A DNA stretch of 64,000 bases, from the NCBI GenBank assembly GCA_037039685.1, contig JAWNGF010000001.1, positions 7,998,001-8,062,000 on the forward strand. The letters are read 5' to 3'. This document shows, one piece after another, positions 22,910 through 34,986 of this stretch. The first letter of the stretch is position 1; each line of letters opens with the position of its first letter. The stretch is from Ceratobasidium sp. AG-K. Lineage: Eukaryota > Basidiomycota > Agaricomycetes > Cantharellales > Ceratobasidiaceae. The position numbers and the translations under genes were made by a program. The notes beneath the pieces were generated by a model. It worked only from the letters and a program-made list of their open reading frames with translations, did no database searches and was not told the DNA's origin.

Positions 22910-25900
22910 ATGTCGCACGGTTTCTACTCGCAGACACCGTTTCAACAGCAATACCCACCCCAGCAGTATGCCCAGCAGCCCCCATACCCCAATCCAGACA
23001 GAACACAATCGTATCCAGTTCCCGGCCACTCTCCGCAACCAATGAACCCTAATACAGGCTACTACCCTACCCATGCCCGCTCGGCCTCCGAGTTTGCAGC
23101 TGGTCAACAAGCGTTTTCCCAAACCCCCTATCCTGCCCAACCATTTGCCCCATACGGACAACAGCCTCCGCCTCCGCAACAAGCTCCGTTCTCGCCCTTT
23201 GCACAGCCCAACTCTGGCTACCAACAAGCTGTTGCTGCTACCGCCGCACGATTCCAGCACCAGCATTCGCAGTCGGTTCCAGCTGGTTATCCACCGGTTG
23301 CCTCGGGATATCCTGGAGCAGCTTCCCAAGGCCAGCCATCCCCTGGCACGTCGGTACATCCTCAGTCGGGCGTCTATGGAGCTCAACCGGGGGTTGGACA
23401 GAGCCCAAACGGTGTAGGCGGCTATGGCGCGCAGCCCCTATCTGATCCTGGTCGTGCGACCACGGCAAGGCCTACTTCGTTGTATGGAACCTCGTCCTGT
23501 AAGTCACGTTTATTGTATCCGATGATTTCTGTTAACATTATCGTAGCAGCGACTCAGCCAAGAAATTCGGTATTTGTTCCACCAACTTTTGGATCACGGG
23601 CGCGCTCTGCCTCGCCGCTTCCTCCTACGTTGGCTGGGGACTTGATGCGTGCTCCGACTGTAACGTCTGCGAGATCACTTGACTCGGCCCTTGCAGGCAA
23701 GCGACCTCTACCCAGTGCTCCTGGACTTGGTATGGGTGGGTCTCTTCCCAGCGTACAGGAGCGCGCAAGCGTGTTTGAACCCGATACAAGCACCAAGCAA
23801 TTCACTTATCCCGGGCGCGAATCACCGACAAAAACGGGCTATATACCGTACAGCCGCAGCCCTACGTCTTCTTATGCCACCCCTACGATTTCACCTGCTT
23901 CTGGTTCACCTCCTAAGCCCACGTTTTCCGCTCAACCATCCGTAAACCCTCGTACCGCGCCTTTTGACCCCTTTGGCGCTTCACGAGTGTCTCAACTTGC
24001 GTCGTCTCCGCCAAAATCCAGTGTCCCTACGTTTGGCCTAGGCGAATCAACTAGGTCCCTTCCGAGTCAGCCGACCACCTCGGCGGCTGCCCCTGCCCCG
24101 CCCTTTGCTCCCACCTGGCGGCAGGAGAAACCATCAAAACCTGATTTTGGTCCACCAGCGTCCACGTCCACATCTAAATTCGCCAGCCTTGGCTCGTCCC
24201 CTAGCTCACCAACACGTCGTCCAAACCCGCCATTCGGACCAACCTATAAGCGCGAACCTTCGCCAGATCTTCCTCCATACTCATCCTCGAATCCGATCTC
24301 CCCTCTGGGCGCCAAGTCCTCGCTGCCAGACGAAAACGATTGGAAAACTAAAAAGCAGGATTATGGACGCGAGCGAGACCGAGCCGAAGATGCAATTGCT
24401 CGCGCTCGCGAAGTTGGTAAAAGCTTCCTTCAAGGCAATGGTGCCAAGGAGCCCATATCAGAGGCGGCGGCTATCGCAGAGGAATACCTCGCAAGGAAAG
24501 GACTTGGGTCCAGGACCAATCCTTCACCTGAGCGCACACCTCCGGCTCCGGCCTCGAGTACGAGCTCGTATACGTCCGCACCCCCGACCAGGCGGTTTCA
24601 GTCTCCAGAGAGGCGTCCTAATGATGGTTGGAAACCTAGTTCTCCGAGCAGGACGGATCGGTGGGCTGATCAAAAGGGAGACTATACCGACCACCGGTGG
24701 ACACAGCCTGGTCGACGCCGTGAGTCGCCTGAGCGGGACCGTGACCGAGAACGGGAGCGAGAGCGAGAACTGGAGCGTGCAAGGGAGCGGGAACGCGAAC
24801 GGGAAAAAGAGTTGGAGCGGGAACGGGAAAGAGAGCTGGAACGCGAACGGGAACAGGAACGAGAGCGGGAACGAGAGCGAGAACGAGAACGAGATCGCCA
24901 ACGCGAACGGGAACGGGAACGAGAGCGCGAAAGGGAAAGGGAGCGGGATCGGAGTCCCGAGCGTCAGGGAGGATTTGGCACTCTTCCTCGGCGTGCAGTC
25001 CCTTCAAGCACGAGCAATACATTCCCCAAGTCGCGTTCTCAGAGAAATTTCCCGACCGATGGTGATTACGTTCAGCACAGGTCGTCCAGGATCAATGGCG
25101 CGTCGCCGACCCGTCACCGTCCGCAAGCATCGGAACCAACGATGTCTCCCAGGAGTACATATGACGAGCCTTCGGAAGACGACTATGGACCCATTCCACC
25201 CCGCCGTGGTACAGATAGAAGACAATGGGAGGAGGATCTAGAGAACGACCGGCTCAGCTTTGATCAAACGCCGCCTCCCAGTCGTGGGCACTACGGGGCT
25301 CCCCGTAGTCAAGGCAGGCCAGAATCGCGGTCTATGCCTCGCGAGTCTCCTCGAGCTTCACCTCCCCGTACTAGACAGGCTAGTCCAGACCGGCCACCAC
25401 CACGACAACAGCCCCCTCAGGCGCGTTCTCGATCTCACTCCCAGTCTCAGCCTCAACCGCAACCCCGTCCCTCGCCCCAGTCCCGGCCTCCGTCGCAGCA
25501 ACAACGTCCTTCCCACGCTGTCTCCCCTACTACAAGTCCTCGAGGCAAAAGCGCTACATCCCCGCAACCGCCCCCACTGGCACCCTACCAATCCATGGCG
25601 ATGAGGCTTGCAGCTCAAGCACTAGCAAGCGAAGGCAAACCGTGGCCCAACAACGTACCGCAACTTCCTCCCGCTCCCGCCCAGCCTCTGTATCAACCTC
25701 CTGTTCCTGCGCCCGTCGAAAGGAGGGAGCCGCCCCCTCGCACGCCTTCACCGCCTGCGAGCGATTACGACGAGTATGACGAGAAGCCTCGGGAATGGCG
25801 TGAGCCGGCTCCTGCGCCCCGAAGGGAACAGGTCCCGCCATCACCTAGAAGAGAACCGCCGCCTCGGAGAGATACTGTTCCACCATCTCCTAGGAGAGGT

Positions 25901-27554
25901 CCCGTCCCGCCATCACCTAGACGGGAGCCGCCCAGCCGAGAACCATCCAGGCAAGAGTTACATAGGCAAGAACCACCTAGACATGGGTCGCCGAGGCACG
26001 AGCCTCCGAGACACGAGCCACCGAGACACGAGCCGCCGAGACACGAGCCGTCGAGGCAACAAACCCCGAGGCAAGAGCCACCAAGGCAAGAGCCAGTCAG
26101 GCAAGAACCCCCCAGGCAAGAACCCTCCAGGCAAGGAACACCCAGGCGGGAACCGCCCCGAAGAGAACCTCCCCGCCCTGCTCCGCCCCCACCGCAAGTT
26201 GTCACTCAGGAGGATGAGTACGGCTACGAACACGAATACGACGAACCCCAACCCGAGTGGGAGCAGCCTGTGGAGAAGCCCAAGTTGGCGGACGTAGCAC
26301 CCAAACGAGAGCCACTTCGTGAGAATACCCAACCTCAACAAGCCTTTACCCGACCTCGTCCCCCGGCGCGTATGGAGAACAGCCGAGAGGCAGCACTACG
26401 TCGACCAGTTCCGCCTCCGCCTCCGGCCCCCGCACCGGCTCGTACTACTGCACCCCAGCAACAGCCGATTCAAGAGAGGCCTCCTCCCCCTATCAGGTCT
26501 CCAAGCCCGGCGCGAGCTCCCGCGATCACGTTCCACAGCGACGACCCAGCGCCTGTCCCAGGATTACCCACCTTTTCGTTCGACCTGGCCGACGAGCCTA
26601 CCGGGCCTGGTCCCGCTATCAGCGTTACGGCTCCACGAGAACCTGATCCATCTGGGCCTCGCATACAGGTCGACGAGGTGCCGAGCATTAGCATTATTGA
26701 GGATTCTCGTCCGCAGGTTCAAGCGAGCCGGCAGCACGAAGACCGCGTGGACTCTCCTGTGCGACACGCGAGTGGGCTGAGGTGCGCCGGGTGCGACGGC
26801 GCCATCGCGGGGCGTATTGTCAGTGCCATGGGAGTGCGGTGGCATCCCCATTGCTTCAAGTAAGTTACCTCGAGTTTTGATGTCGATCTGTGCTTATAAA
26901 CGTGCGTCCTAGGTGTGATGACTGCGGTACTCTGCTGGAGCACGTCTCTTCGTACGAGAACAACGGCAAGGCGTATTGCCACTTGGACTACCACGACCGG
27001 TTCGCGCCACGTTGTTACCATTGTAAGACTCCGATCGTCGACGAACGTTTCATCGCACTCGACGACCCTGCACTGGGTGGACAGCGATACTATCACGAGC
27101 TGCATTTCTTCTGTGCTGAATGTGGTGATCCTTTCCTCGATCCCAGTGCGTCGTCAGCTGCGCCGCCTGCGGCCCGTGGTCAGATCTTTGGCGAAGGAGA
27201 CGGCGATGACGACGTCGGCTTTACGGTATTCAACGGACACCCATACTGTGAATCCTGCCATGTTCGACTCCGTATGCCTCGATGCGGGAGCAGTTCCAAG
27301 TCTGGCCGTCCTGGCCCACCCGGCGTTGGTTGCGGCAAGCCAATCCGTGAGGAAGCGATTGAGGCGCTGGGGAGGAAATGGCACTGGAAGTGTTTCAAGT
27401 GCGACGTAAGTGGCTTTAACCTTCAGTTCGGATTCATGACCTAACATGCTTCTAGTCTTGCCACAAACCGTTTGACGACCCAAGCTTCTTTCAACGAGAC
27501 GACTCTGCATTTTGCGACCCCTGCTATAGGATCCTACTGAAGAATGAATTCTAA
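22910..27554 (+). CDS. PXL1: Large disordered protein with three C-terminal LIM domains (paxillin-like)
   Basis: Predicted adaptor at sites of polarised growth or septation, by analogy with yeast paxillin-like Pxl1. About 1,500 residues. The start chosen is ATG 22910 (MSHGFYSQTPFQQQYPPQQY); the frame is open further upstream. The first 1,300 residues are disordered, rich in Pro, Gln and Ser. They include an Arg-Glu dipeptide tract (about 24715-24960) and a 'PPRHE/PPRQE' tandem region (about 25970-26170). Acidic EYDEPQPEWEQP and poly-Pro stretches follow. Three LIM zinc modules follow: CAGCDGAIAGRIVSAMGVRW with CDDCG, then CYHCKTPIVDERFIALDDPA with CAECG and CESC, then GCGKPIREEAIEALGRKWHW with CDSCH and CDPC. 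Introns lie at 23499-23546 (48 nt), after HCFK and after FKCD. The stop is TAA 27552-27554. The symbol is inferred from architecture. Confidence 0.8.
23499..23546 (+). other. 48-nt stop-free intron in the LIM gene
   Basis: GTAAGT at the start and TCGTAG at the end mark an intron of exactly 48 nt with no in-frame stop. Retention would add 16 residues without breaking the frame; removal gives GTSSSATQPRN. Confidence 0.7.
24715..24960 (+). repeat. Arg-Glu dipeptide repeat tract (coding)
   Basis: Inside the LIM gene, codons for Arg and Glu alternate (RERERERELER...) for roughly 80 residues with scattered Leu, Ala, Lys, Gln and Asp. Codon choice varies (CGG/CGA/CGC, GAG/GAA), so this is not a pure DNA microsatellite and suggests selection on the peptide. 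Such tracts form charged helices or RS-like interaction segments. Other frames of this tract also stay open and give low-complexity false ORFs. Confidence 0.85.
25970..26170 (+). repeat. 15-bp coding minisatellite (PPRHE/PPRQE repeats)
   Basis: A five-codon unit of the form Pro-Pro-Arg-(His/Gln/Arg)-Glu repeats about a dozen times with substitutions. The central copies (about 25995-26055) are nearly identical at DNA level, so copy number may vary between strains. Confidence 0.8.
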
Positions 27555-27685
27555 TTGTATCCATTTTTTTCGATTTCGTTTCGTGTACTTGGCCCTTGTC
27601 TTAGCGGATGTATAGATTGAATTATGTTCCACTATGTGTATCATTCTTAGACTTTTATGCCTTTTATGCCAACTATGCAATCCAT

Positions 27686-28476
27686 CTACTTTACATATTT
27701 ACGAAGATTTTTAATTCCTTCTGCCTCGAGGCGCATGCCTTTCCATTCGTCCATAGGCGTGGCCCCGAGCACTTTTTCGTAAAATGCAATGGACGGAGCG
27801 TTCCACTTGAATCAATAATCAGTTGGGTGGTATCTATGTAGGGCTGGACCCCCTTACCTTTAATACTGCCCAGTCGAGTCGCGGGCAGTCGTTCTCCTCG
27901 GCAATTTTTCCTAGATGTCCGAAGAGCGCCTTTCCAAGTCCCAGGTTCCTGTGTTCAGGAGAGACGTACAAGTCCTCTAGCTGGTATGGTGACGGGTGCT
28001 TAAGACACATAATTGGGATTAATAACTAGGGTGGGCTCACGTAAAGTCCTGGCTTGCCCGTCCAAGTGCTAAAGTTGAAAAAGTAGATTGCCAAACCGAT
28101 TGTCTCCCCAGGAGCCTCGGGTGTTCCCAGGCAAGCTACTAAAGCTGAAGCGAACCGCTTCTCAAAGATGTTTCTTATGAGCTGGATAATGAGTTTGTAT
28201 GAGAAATGACTCGATTGGAGTTGACGAAGCGCGTACCAGCTCTTCCGTTGCCTTTGCGGAGTCTAGTTCCTTTTCATACTCTGCCTAAGTCGAGAGTGGA
28301 AGAGGGGCTAAGTGTACGGTTTCCTCGCTGGACTGCAGCCAACGCACCAAGTCCTTGATCAATTGGATTATCCGAGGCTGAAAGAGGGGGGCATTTACAT
28401 GAGTCACCAGAGTGACGAGCTAGATAATACTCACCACATCCGTTCGCTCGGCTGGTCGGATGTGAAATGAGGACAT
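27686..28476 (-). CDS. GNAT acetyltransferase of the spermidine/thialysine N-acetyltransferase (SSAT) type
   Basis: Predicted acetyl-CoA-dependent N-acetyltransferase for a polyamine or lysine-like amine. Five exons or more join in phase. The start at 28476 opens MSSFHIRPAERTDV, then PRIIQLIKDL and AEYEKELDSAKATEEL, the helical start of the SSAT fold. Later parts read GLAIYFFNFSTWTGKPGLY, LEDLYVSPEHRNLGLGKALF (beta-4 plus the acetyl-CoA loop Q/RxxGxG, here RNLGLG), DWAVLKWNAPSIAFYEKVLG and the C-terminal EGIKNLRKYVK. The stop is TAG 27686-27688. These motifs match SSAT1/SSAT2, about 170 residues long. It is tail to tail with the LIM gene at about 130 bp. The substrate is not determined by sequence. 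Confidence 0.87.
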
Positions 28477-29354
28477 ATCGAATCGACCACAGTCTGTTGA
28501 TCGAGAGGTGTGATGTACGGCTACAAAAATCCATGGTAGATAGGAGCTCTTTATATGCGTGTATCATGTGACCAATTGTGCGTTTGCAGTCGACAATTGT
28601 CATTGTGATCGGCCGAGTCTGATGAAGCAAATGAACAAGTTTGTTTTGTTTGACTCATTCGAGGGAGAGTTTGGAATCGTTGCACAGTATAGGAGTTTCA
28701 CAAGAGAGTGAGCGCGATTATATGCTAGTCATTTGATTTGAAAAAATCTGAAACATGTTCACATCATTTAGCTTGCGGACCACCTTTGCCTGCAAGGTTG
28801 CCAAGCGGTCGTTTCGAGCCATGCATTAAGACAAAGAGAGAGGTCAAGCTTGAATGCCGCATGTCGCTACATCACAGCGCATGCTTACCAGGTGCTGCGT
28901 GATTACACTCTACGACTGACTCGGAGGGTTCGGCCACACCCGAATGCGATTGCTTCGTTCTGGTCCCTTCAACCACATAAGGGAACCTAACACCGAAACA
29001 ACTCTTGGGACTTTTGATATTCACATTCAATTAGTCAATGGTGCAACCAAGATATTGACCTGATTGCGAGAAGGACTCTAATTCCATTCCAGGGTTGCAT
29101 TGCTGGAATCAACATCTTGACCATATCGGCCAGACGTTCGACGGGTATGAAATGTATAGAATATTGCAAGATACAATATTTCGGCTATTGAAAATCGGTT
29201 CCAAGGATATTCTCCGTATGGGACCCGGGTGATGCTCGTTGTGGAGGAGTGATCTGAGGGTTGGACATGATTACGAAAGCAGAGGGTCGGTAGGGCGCGC
29301 CGTTCAGATTCGCGACGTCAACAACCACCCTCAACCTCGACAACACTGTATGTA
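28477..29354. other. Divergent intergenic region, no gene seen
   Basis: About 880 bp separate the minus-strand GNAT gene from the plus-strand CLASP gene. I found no reading frame with a domain and no obvious repeat. It is likely to hold both promoters. Confidence 0.45.
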
Positions 29355-32300
29355 ATGTCCGCGGAGGAGTATGCATCCCTGCTAGCCAAGCTACAAGGCA
29401 ACGGTAAGCTCTACGGGCAGCTTATACAATAGGGCGATATTGACACGCATCCAGATGTTGATGCGAAAATAGACGCGGTAGGCAAGCTCCAGCCATTGTT
29501 GGATATGGAGGGATTCGAGGTATGCGTTTGGACAATCGTCCTTCCTTGTTAAATATGTTTACATTTTATTAGTTCACAAACGTGGATGAGCTCCTGGCGG
29601 CTCTCAAGGTCTGTCTGAGAACAGCCAACCAACACTTGACCACCGCGACGCTCTTGCTCTTCCCGTCCTTGTTTCGAGATCTCTCATGCAATGCTGCACA
29701 ACTTCAACACGAGATCCGGTTTGCGTTCACATCGTTCCTTGCTTCGGGCGGTGTATTAGATCGTCTCGGCGATACTCGCGATCGAGCTCGGGATGCTGCC
29801 AAAGCCGCCTTGGTAGCAATGGCTAGTCTTGCCTTTGAGCACTCGGGCCCGTCTCATAGCTCCTCACTGCGAGGAAAGGATGCACACCGGGGACCAGAAA
29901 CGCCCATGATGATATTCGAGAGGGCGTTTCGAGATGCTGGGTTTGGCAGCAAAATCGCACGTGTTAGGGAACAGGTCCGTAGTAGCTGCCTGCTCAATTC
30001 CTACTCTTATTAACATCCTATTCGTGGCGATAGTCTATCCAATGCCTTGTTCTGATCCGCGAAGCTCATCCTGGATTCCCATTACGTCCGTACGTTGCCC
30101 GATCAGTCGAATTACTCGAGGATGGAGACGGTTCTGTGAGGGATACAGCAAGAACTGCCGTGATCGCCCTGTTCTCTGCACCTGGAGTTACCGATGCCGC
30201 GCGTGCCGATCTCAAGAACGAGATGTCAAAGCGGGGGGTACGCAAGACGATTGTCGATGCTGTATTGAGCAAGCTGGTTGGGAGCATTGCGCCGCGGGCG
30301 GTAAGCGTTGCTGGCTCCGACTCGGGAGTAAATACGGACAACGAAGCGCTCTCCCGTTCGGCCAACACGACTACTCGAAAGGCTAGCGGAGCATCGATTA
30401 CTAGGACAACAAGCATAACGAGTGCTACCGAACCAGTAGCAGGTGGAGAGAGACCACTTAGTCGGGAGGAGGTTGTCCCCGTAGCATCTAGCTCGTCAGT
30501 GACCATTGCAATACCTACTGCTCCTGTCGTCGCAGGAATCAAGTCTGCCGAAACACCCGGTGTCTCTGCAATCTCAACGGATATTCCACCCGTTTTTGTG
30601 AGTGAGAGACTTATTGTTACGACTTTTCTCACATGGTATTTGTAGATTGCAAGTGCACGCGACCTAGAGCATGAAATGGACAGGATGCTACCCTGCTTCC
30701 AGGTTTGTTGTTTATTGGGAGCCTGTTTGGCTTACTCATAGGCTTTGATATAGGGGAGAGAAACCGAACATAACTGGGCCGACCGCGAAAGGTCGGTCAT
30801 CACAATTCGCAGCATTCTCAAAGGAGGGGTTCAGACTCGGTATCCCGACATATTTATCGAAGGGTTGAAGTCTGGCATCTTGGATGGGATATTGAAAGCG
30901 GTAAGACCACTAGCCCGATGCACTTGTGCCCCAATGACGAGTGTTTTCAGCTCGCAAGTTTACGAACGACGCTTTCGTCACATGCTTGTGCACTTCTCGC
31001 AGAGATGGCGGAGACGTTGCAGCATGCATTTGATCCATTCGTTGATCGAGTGCTAATTCCCCTGCTCAAGATGTCTGGATTTACCAAGAAGATCGTTGCA
31101 CAGCAGTCTCAAGCCTCGGTCACTGCCATTATTACCAACACTTCTGCTCAACCTCGGGTGATTCTACCGCTTATTTGGTCTTACGCTCAAGAGAAGAACG
31201 TTCAGACTCGCTCGTATATGATTGAGCATCTCTCCACTTACATCAAAACTCATGCCGCCAAATCGAAACACGCGATCGAGACTAGTGGTGGTGTCGAGAC
31301 CATTACAAAGGCCCTCCAGAAGGGGCTTTCTGACCCTAATCCTGCTGTGCGACCACCAGCGCGCATATGCTTTTGGGCTTTTGAGCCCGTTTGGCCATCG
31401 AATGCATTAGCGATTGCGGAGCAACTTGATGCTACGGCTAGGAAACAACTGGATAAAGCCAACCCAAACCCTGGTGCTTGTACGCCTATCACCCCTGTCG
31501 AGGAGGTTAAGAAGAAGCCCAGTGTTGCCGCAGCAATCGCCGCGAGCCGAGCCAAAGCCAAAGCGATTGCCACAGCTCCTCCCACCCTGAGGCATGCGGT
31601 GACCAGCCCGCCTGCCCGACGCGCAGCTTCACCCCCACCTGCAAAGACTCCACTCCCCCAGCGACAGAGTTCACCCCGAGTTCCGAGCACTAGTCGACCA
31701 CCTTCTCGTGCGGCAGGAAGTCCCAAAGCCCCCTCACCGTCACGCTCTCCTATACCCCCTGTTCCACCTGTATCGGTGCCCCGCCCCCCTTCTAGGACAA
31801 GCACGCCATCTCCGCCATCGCCTACCTCTAGCAGTAGTGCCCATCGCAGGCAGTTCTCGACGTCCAGTAATGCTCTACCATCCTCTCCTGGACGACCGTC
31901 AACCCTGCGATCTTCGTATTCCCAGATTCGGCCAGGAGCCAGAACGACGTCGAATGGTTCAAGGGCAGTACCAGCCACAGTCCCTCCGGTGCCCCGGGTC
32001 AAGTCATCATCGCCATTCAAATCGATGCCAATGTCCGTTGCACCGCAGGTACCTTCCTCACCAACCAGACGTGCATCATCTCCTGTTACTCCGACCAAAC
32101 GACCTGCGCTCGCGACTGGCTCCCCCGTCCCACGAAAGACATTCCCTACGCAACCTCTGCCCAGTCTCGCTCAAAAACTAGACGACAATGATTCCCTTTT
32201 GCACGCAGCGACTGTCCCTATTCCCGATGACGACGACGACGAGTCGATGAACTTGATCAGCTTTTCAACGCCGTTCGAAAAGTACGGTCCAACCATCACA

Positions 32301-33821
32301 CCTCCTAGCACGAACTCTTCCACGCTTGCTGGCGACCTCCAGGAACCGGAAGAGTCATTGCTTGCCAAGGCCATTCAAGCTACAAGTGCTGCTTCCCAAC
32401 TTGAGGATGAGCTGACTACTGCCGACAAGGGCGATGATCCTTCTCCTTACCCAGCAGAGCTCTTGGCCAAGAACCAGGCTCAGACACCCCTGAACAGGAA
32501 GATCATGCGCGAGGCTGCACTCTTCCAGGATAGCCCTCAAGTAACCAAGACTGCGACCATCCTGGATCATCTTTTTGAGCAGGGCCACGAGAATGGGTCA
32601 TGGGCCCATAAACGCTCTGGTGTGTTGATACTGAGCGCGACCACACGATTATGTTGCTAATGAATCCACTAGTCTCACTTCGCCAAGCATCCATAGACCT
32701 TGATTTGAAGTCCACGCCCCTGTCCGTCGAGCTACGCAAGAATATCGAGGCACTTTCAAACGGGATAGCCGACGAGATAGTCCTGCGTCGCCTTGCTGTG
32801 ATCTGTTCAGAAAACGGACACTCAAATGCTGCAGACGCCGCGAATGGGCAAGCTTCACCTATTTTTGCACCATCATCGCCGACGAATCTCAATGGAAATA
32901 GCATTGCACGTCCTTTGACCAGCCCGACCGATGTGTGGATGGGTGGAAAGGTGTTTGACAACCTGTTTGATGCACTGACTAGATTTTTGTCACACGACAA
33001 GGTAAGTACTGATTCGCACGACGGCTGATTGATTATTTAGTACATTGCCTTTTCAGCCTGCGGAAATTCTCGACCTAGGCCTAGCTGTACTCTGGGAAAT
33101 GCTGCGTCACCAATGGGAATATGTGACCGAACATCAAACCGAACTTTGGGCTTTCTTGATTCGGTTGCGATACGCAAACATCGAACAGGTAAGCCTACGA
33201 TATCCTCGGCGTATTCGTTATTGACCCTCCCTAGGTTCTCCAAGGAACTAATGCCATCCGGGATGCTTTGACTGCTGCGGTTGAACCCGTGTTCGGCCTT
33301 GCAACTGCTAATGGATGTTTGGTTTCGTTCTTGGACGAGGATCCACCCTCCCCTGGGCTCGAAGCAGTGCGGGTCAACTCGTGGGTTTACGGACTGGTCG
33401 GAATAGCCAAGATCATGATGAGGCTTCCACCCGACATTTTGGAAGAGGAAATCCCACGCATCAAGGGCACATTAACCACCGTACGCCCTATTCAGCTCAC
33501 ACCAAACTGATTCACTGACTCAATCCTGTTTAGGCCATATGTTATGAACAATCCGCTTCTGTACGAGGGGCTGCCACGGTCGCTATTGCTGCATGCCAAA
33601 TGGTACTTCGCGACGAAACCCATCTATTCACTCTGCTCGGAAACTTGCCCAACGATAAGAAGAATCTCCTTACCTATTACTTCAACCGTACAGGGTCACG
33701 AGGACCCGCTGGCTCCAACGTAGAGGCGGGCAGAGTCGACGAGGAGCTCAGGAAGATTGATCGTGGCACGACACTCCCTCCACGACCAGCGGCGGCTTCC
33801 CCTCGCCCCCCCAGCTCTTGA
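29355..33821 (+). CDS. STU1: CLASP/Stu1-family microtubule-stabilising protein
   Basis: Predicted microtubule plus-end and spindle protein promoting rescue through TOG domains. Exon 1 starts at ATG 29355 (MSAEEYASLLAKLQG). HEAT-like TOG segments follow: VDAKIDAVGKLQPLLDMEGF, LLFPSLFRDLSCN, then SIQCLVLIREAHPGFPLRPY and EDGDGSVRDTARTAVIALF. A second TOG region reads ITIRSILKGGVQTRYPDIF, HAFDPFVDRVLIPLLKMSGF, TKKIVAQQSQASVTAII and DPNPAVRPPARICFWAF, a classic CLASP TOG motif. A long Ser/Pro/Arg-rich linker spans about 31500-32150 and is the microtubule-lattice binding type. The C-terminal helical domain holds ALTAAVEPVFGLATANGCL and CYEQSASVRGAATVAIAACQ-like sequence. It ends RPAAASPRPPSS at TGA 33819-33821. 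Around ten introns; product about 1,250-1,300 residues. Exon joins checked keep frame. Confidence 0.88.
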
Positions 33822-34050
33822 GGGCCGGACAGAAGACACACAGTATGCTTTGAGGTTATGTCTGCATAGGAAGAACACAGTTTTATGTGTATGCGCCTGG
33901 TTGTTTTCTGTCGTTTCGTATAGGCTATATTGACCACATGCTTTTAATTCTATTACTTGCTATCTATTTATTATAAAATACGCTCGTGTTCTTGGTCCGT
34001 TAGACTGCTCAATAACAGCAGGATCTCCAACTTGGTGAGATGTGAGATTC

Positions 34051-34098
34051 GAGTCATGCTTAGGTCGAGTCATGCTTAGGTTGAGTCACGGCTAGATC
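34051..34098. repeat. 16-bp tandem repeat, three copies
   Basis: Copies are GAGTCATGCTTAGGTC, GAGTCATGCTTAGGTT and a diverged GAGTCACGGCTAGATC. The first two differ at one base. No coding frame runs through it. Confidence 0.85.
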
Positions 34099-34440
34099 AA
34101 GCAAGTCAAGCGGTTATCTCAGTCATTGTCCGCATGCATAAGTCAACGCCATCTTATGCCGGACGTCGTCAGCAGATAGCCGAGTCCCGTAGTTGCCTGT
34201 AGCAAGTGAGTATATGCGTCGACTGCTACCCAACGCACAACTCCAGCGTTCACTAGCTCGTTCCTTGGATGTAAAAATAAACCAAAGACCTTTTAGGCGT
34301 TGAAAGGATATCTACGCTACGCATACAGTCTACAATACTCTTATCTTAACGATATTTTCTTCGTTTTCATGCACAATGGCGGTGTTTGAACATCAATTTC
34401 GCACAGCCTCATCAAATATGTAACGTAACGGCTGGCAGGG

Positions 34441-34480
34441 TATATAAGCGGGTCGCTCCAGCGTCATGACCCCCCCCCCC
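34441..34480 (+). promoter_or_regulatory. TATA box followed by poly-C run, no clear gene attached
   Basis: TATATAAG (34441-34448) lies about 22 bp before a run of 11 C (34470-34480). The first recognised coding sequence begins 500 bp further on, so this could be an upstream start site for that gene, a non-coding transcript, or chance. Confidence 0.35.
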
Positions 34481-34986
34481 TCCCTCCAATCCAACTACCA
34501 TAGCCAAGATTTGACTATAACTTAGCCATTTGTGACTGTAGACATACCCAGTTGTATTCCATCAATAAAAGTGATTAGAAACCTAAATCACACTACTTCC
34601 GCCTGAGCAACCCACAAAGCTCACCAAGGTAGTAAACGTCGTCGCCGCGAAGTACTCCCACGACACCCCCGCAGCCACGGGATACCGTCGCGCACAACCT
34701 ACAATATCGCTACAAAAATAGCGCAATACCGATCGGATTCCTGAACACTTGACCCACCACATAAACACCTCCCAAACCAGGATTGCCGGACGTCGTGGCT
34801 ATCGTACAACTCGCGGGAGCTCATCACGTGATCAGAACCTGATTAACCCCACCAAATTTTGATCCACTACCACTGGTTCACTTTAGGAGTGACCTTCCCT
34901 ACCACATTCACCATCCACTAAGCTTAACACCCCTATCCAACACCCCTACATAACTACTACGCTACTCGATCACTAACGCTACTATA

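Larger units (their letters stand above)
33822..34986. other. Gap of about 1.2 kb with short repeats and an orphan core-promoter-like motif
   Basis: The largest feature-poor gap in the first half. It has a 16-bp unit repeated three times (34051-34098), a TATATAAG box at 34441-34448 followed by an 11-C run at 34470-34480, and an AATAAA at about 34563. The last part (34900-34986) is C/T/A-rich and leads into the DUF2423 start. No protein-coding frame was supported. Confidence 0.5.

Noticed and set aside
24105..25241. 378-codon plus-strand frame inside the LIM gene
   Set aside because: It is an alternative frame of the repetitive Arg-Glu and Pro-rich coding sequence (NGNES-type low complexity).
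25970..26170. Regular short repeats that could suggest a CRISPR array
   Set aside because: The unit is 15 bp with no spacers, encodes amino acids in frame, and the genome is eukaryotic.
31250..32098. 282-codon minus-strand frame opposite the CLASP linker
   Set aside because: Antisense reading of a Ser/Pro-rich coding region, Gly-rich and low complexity; no domain.
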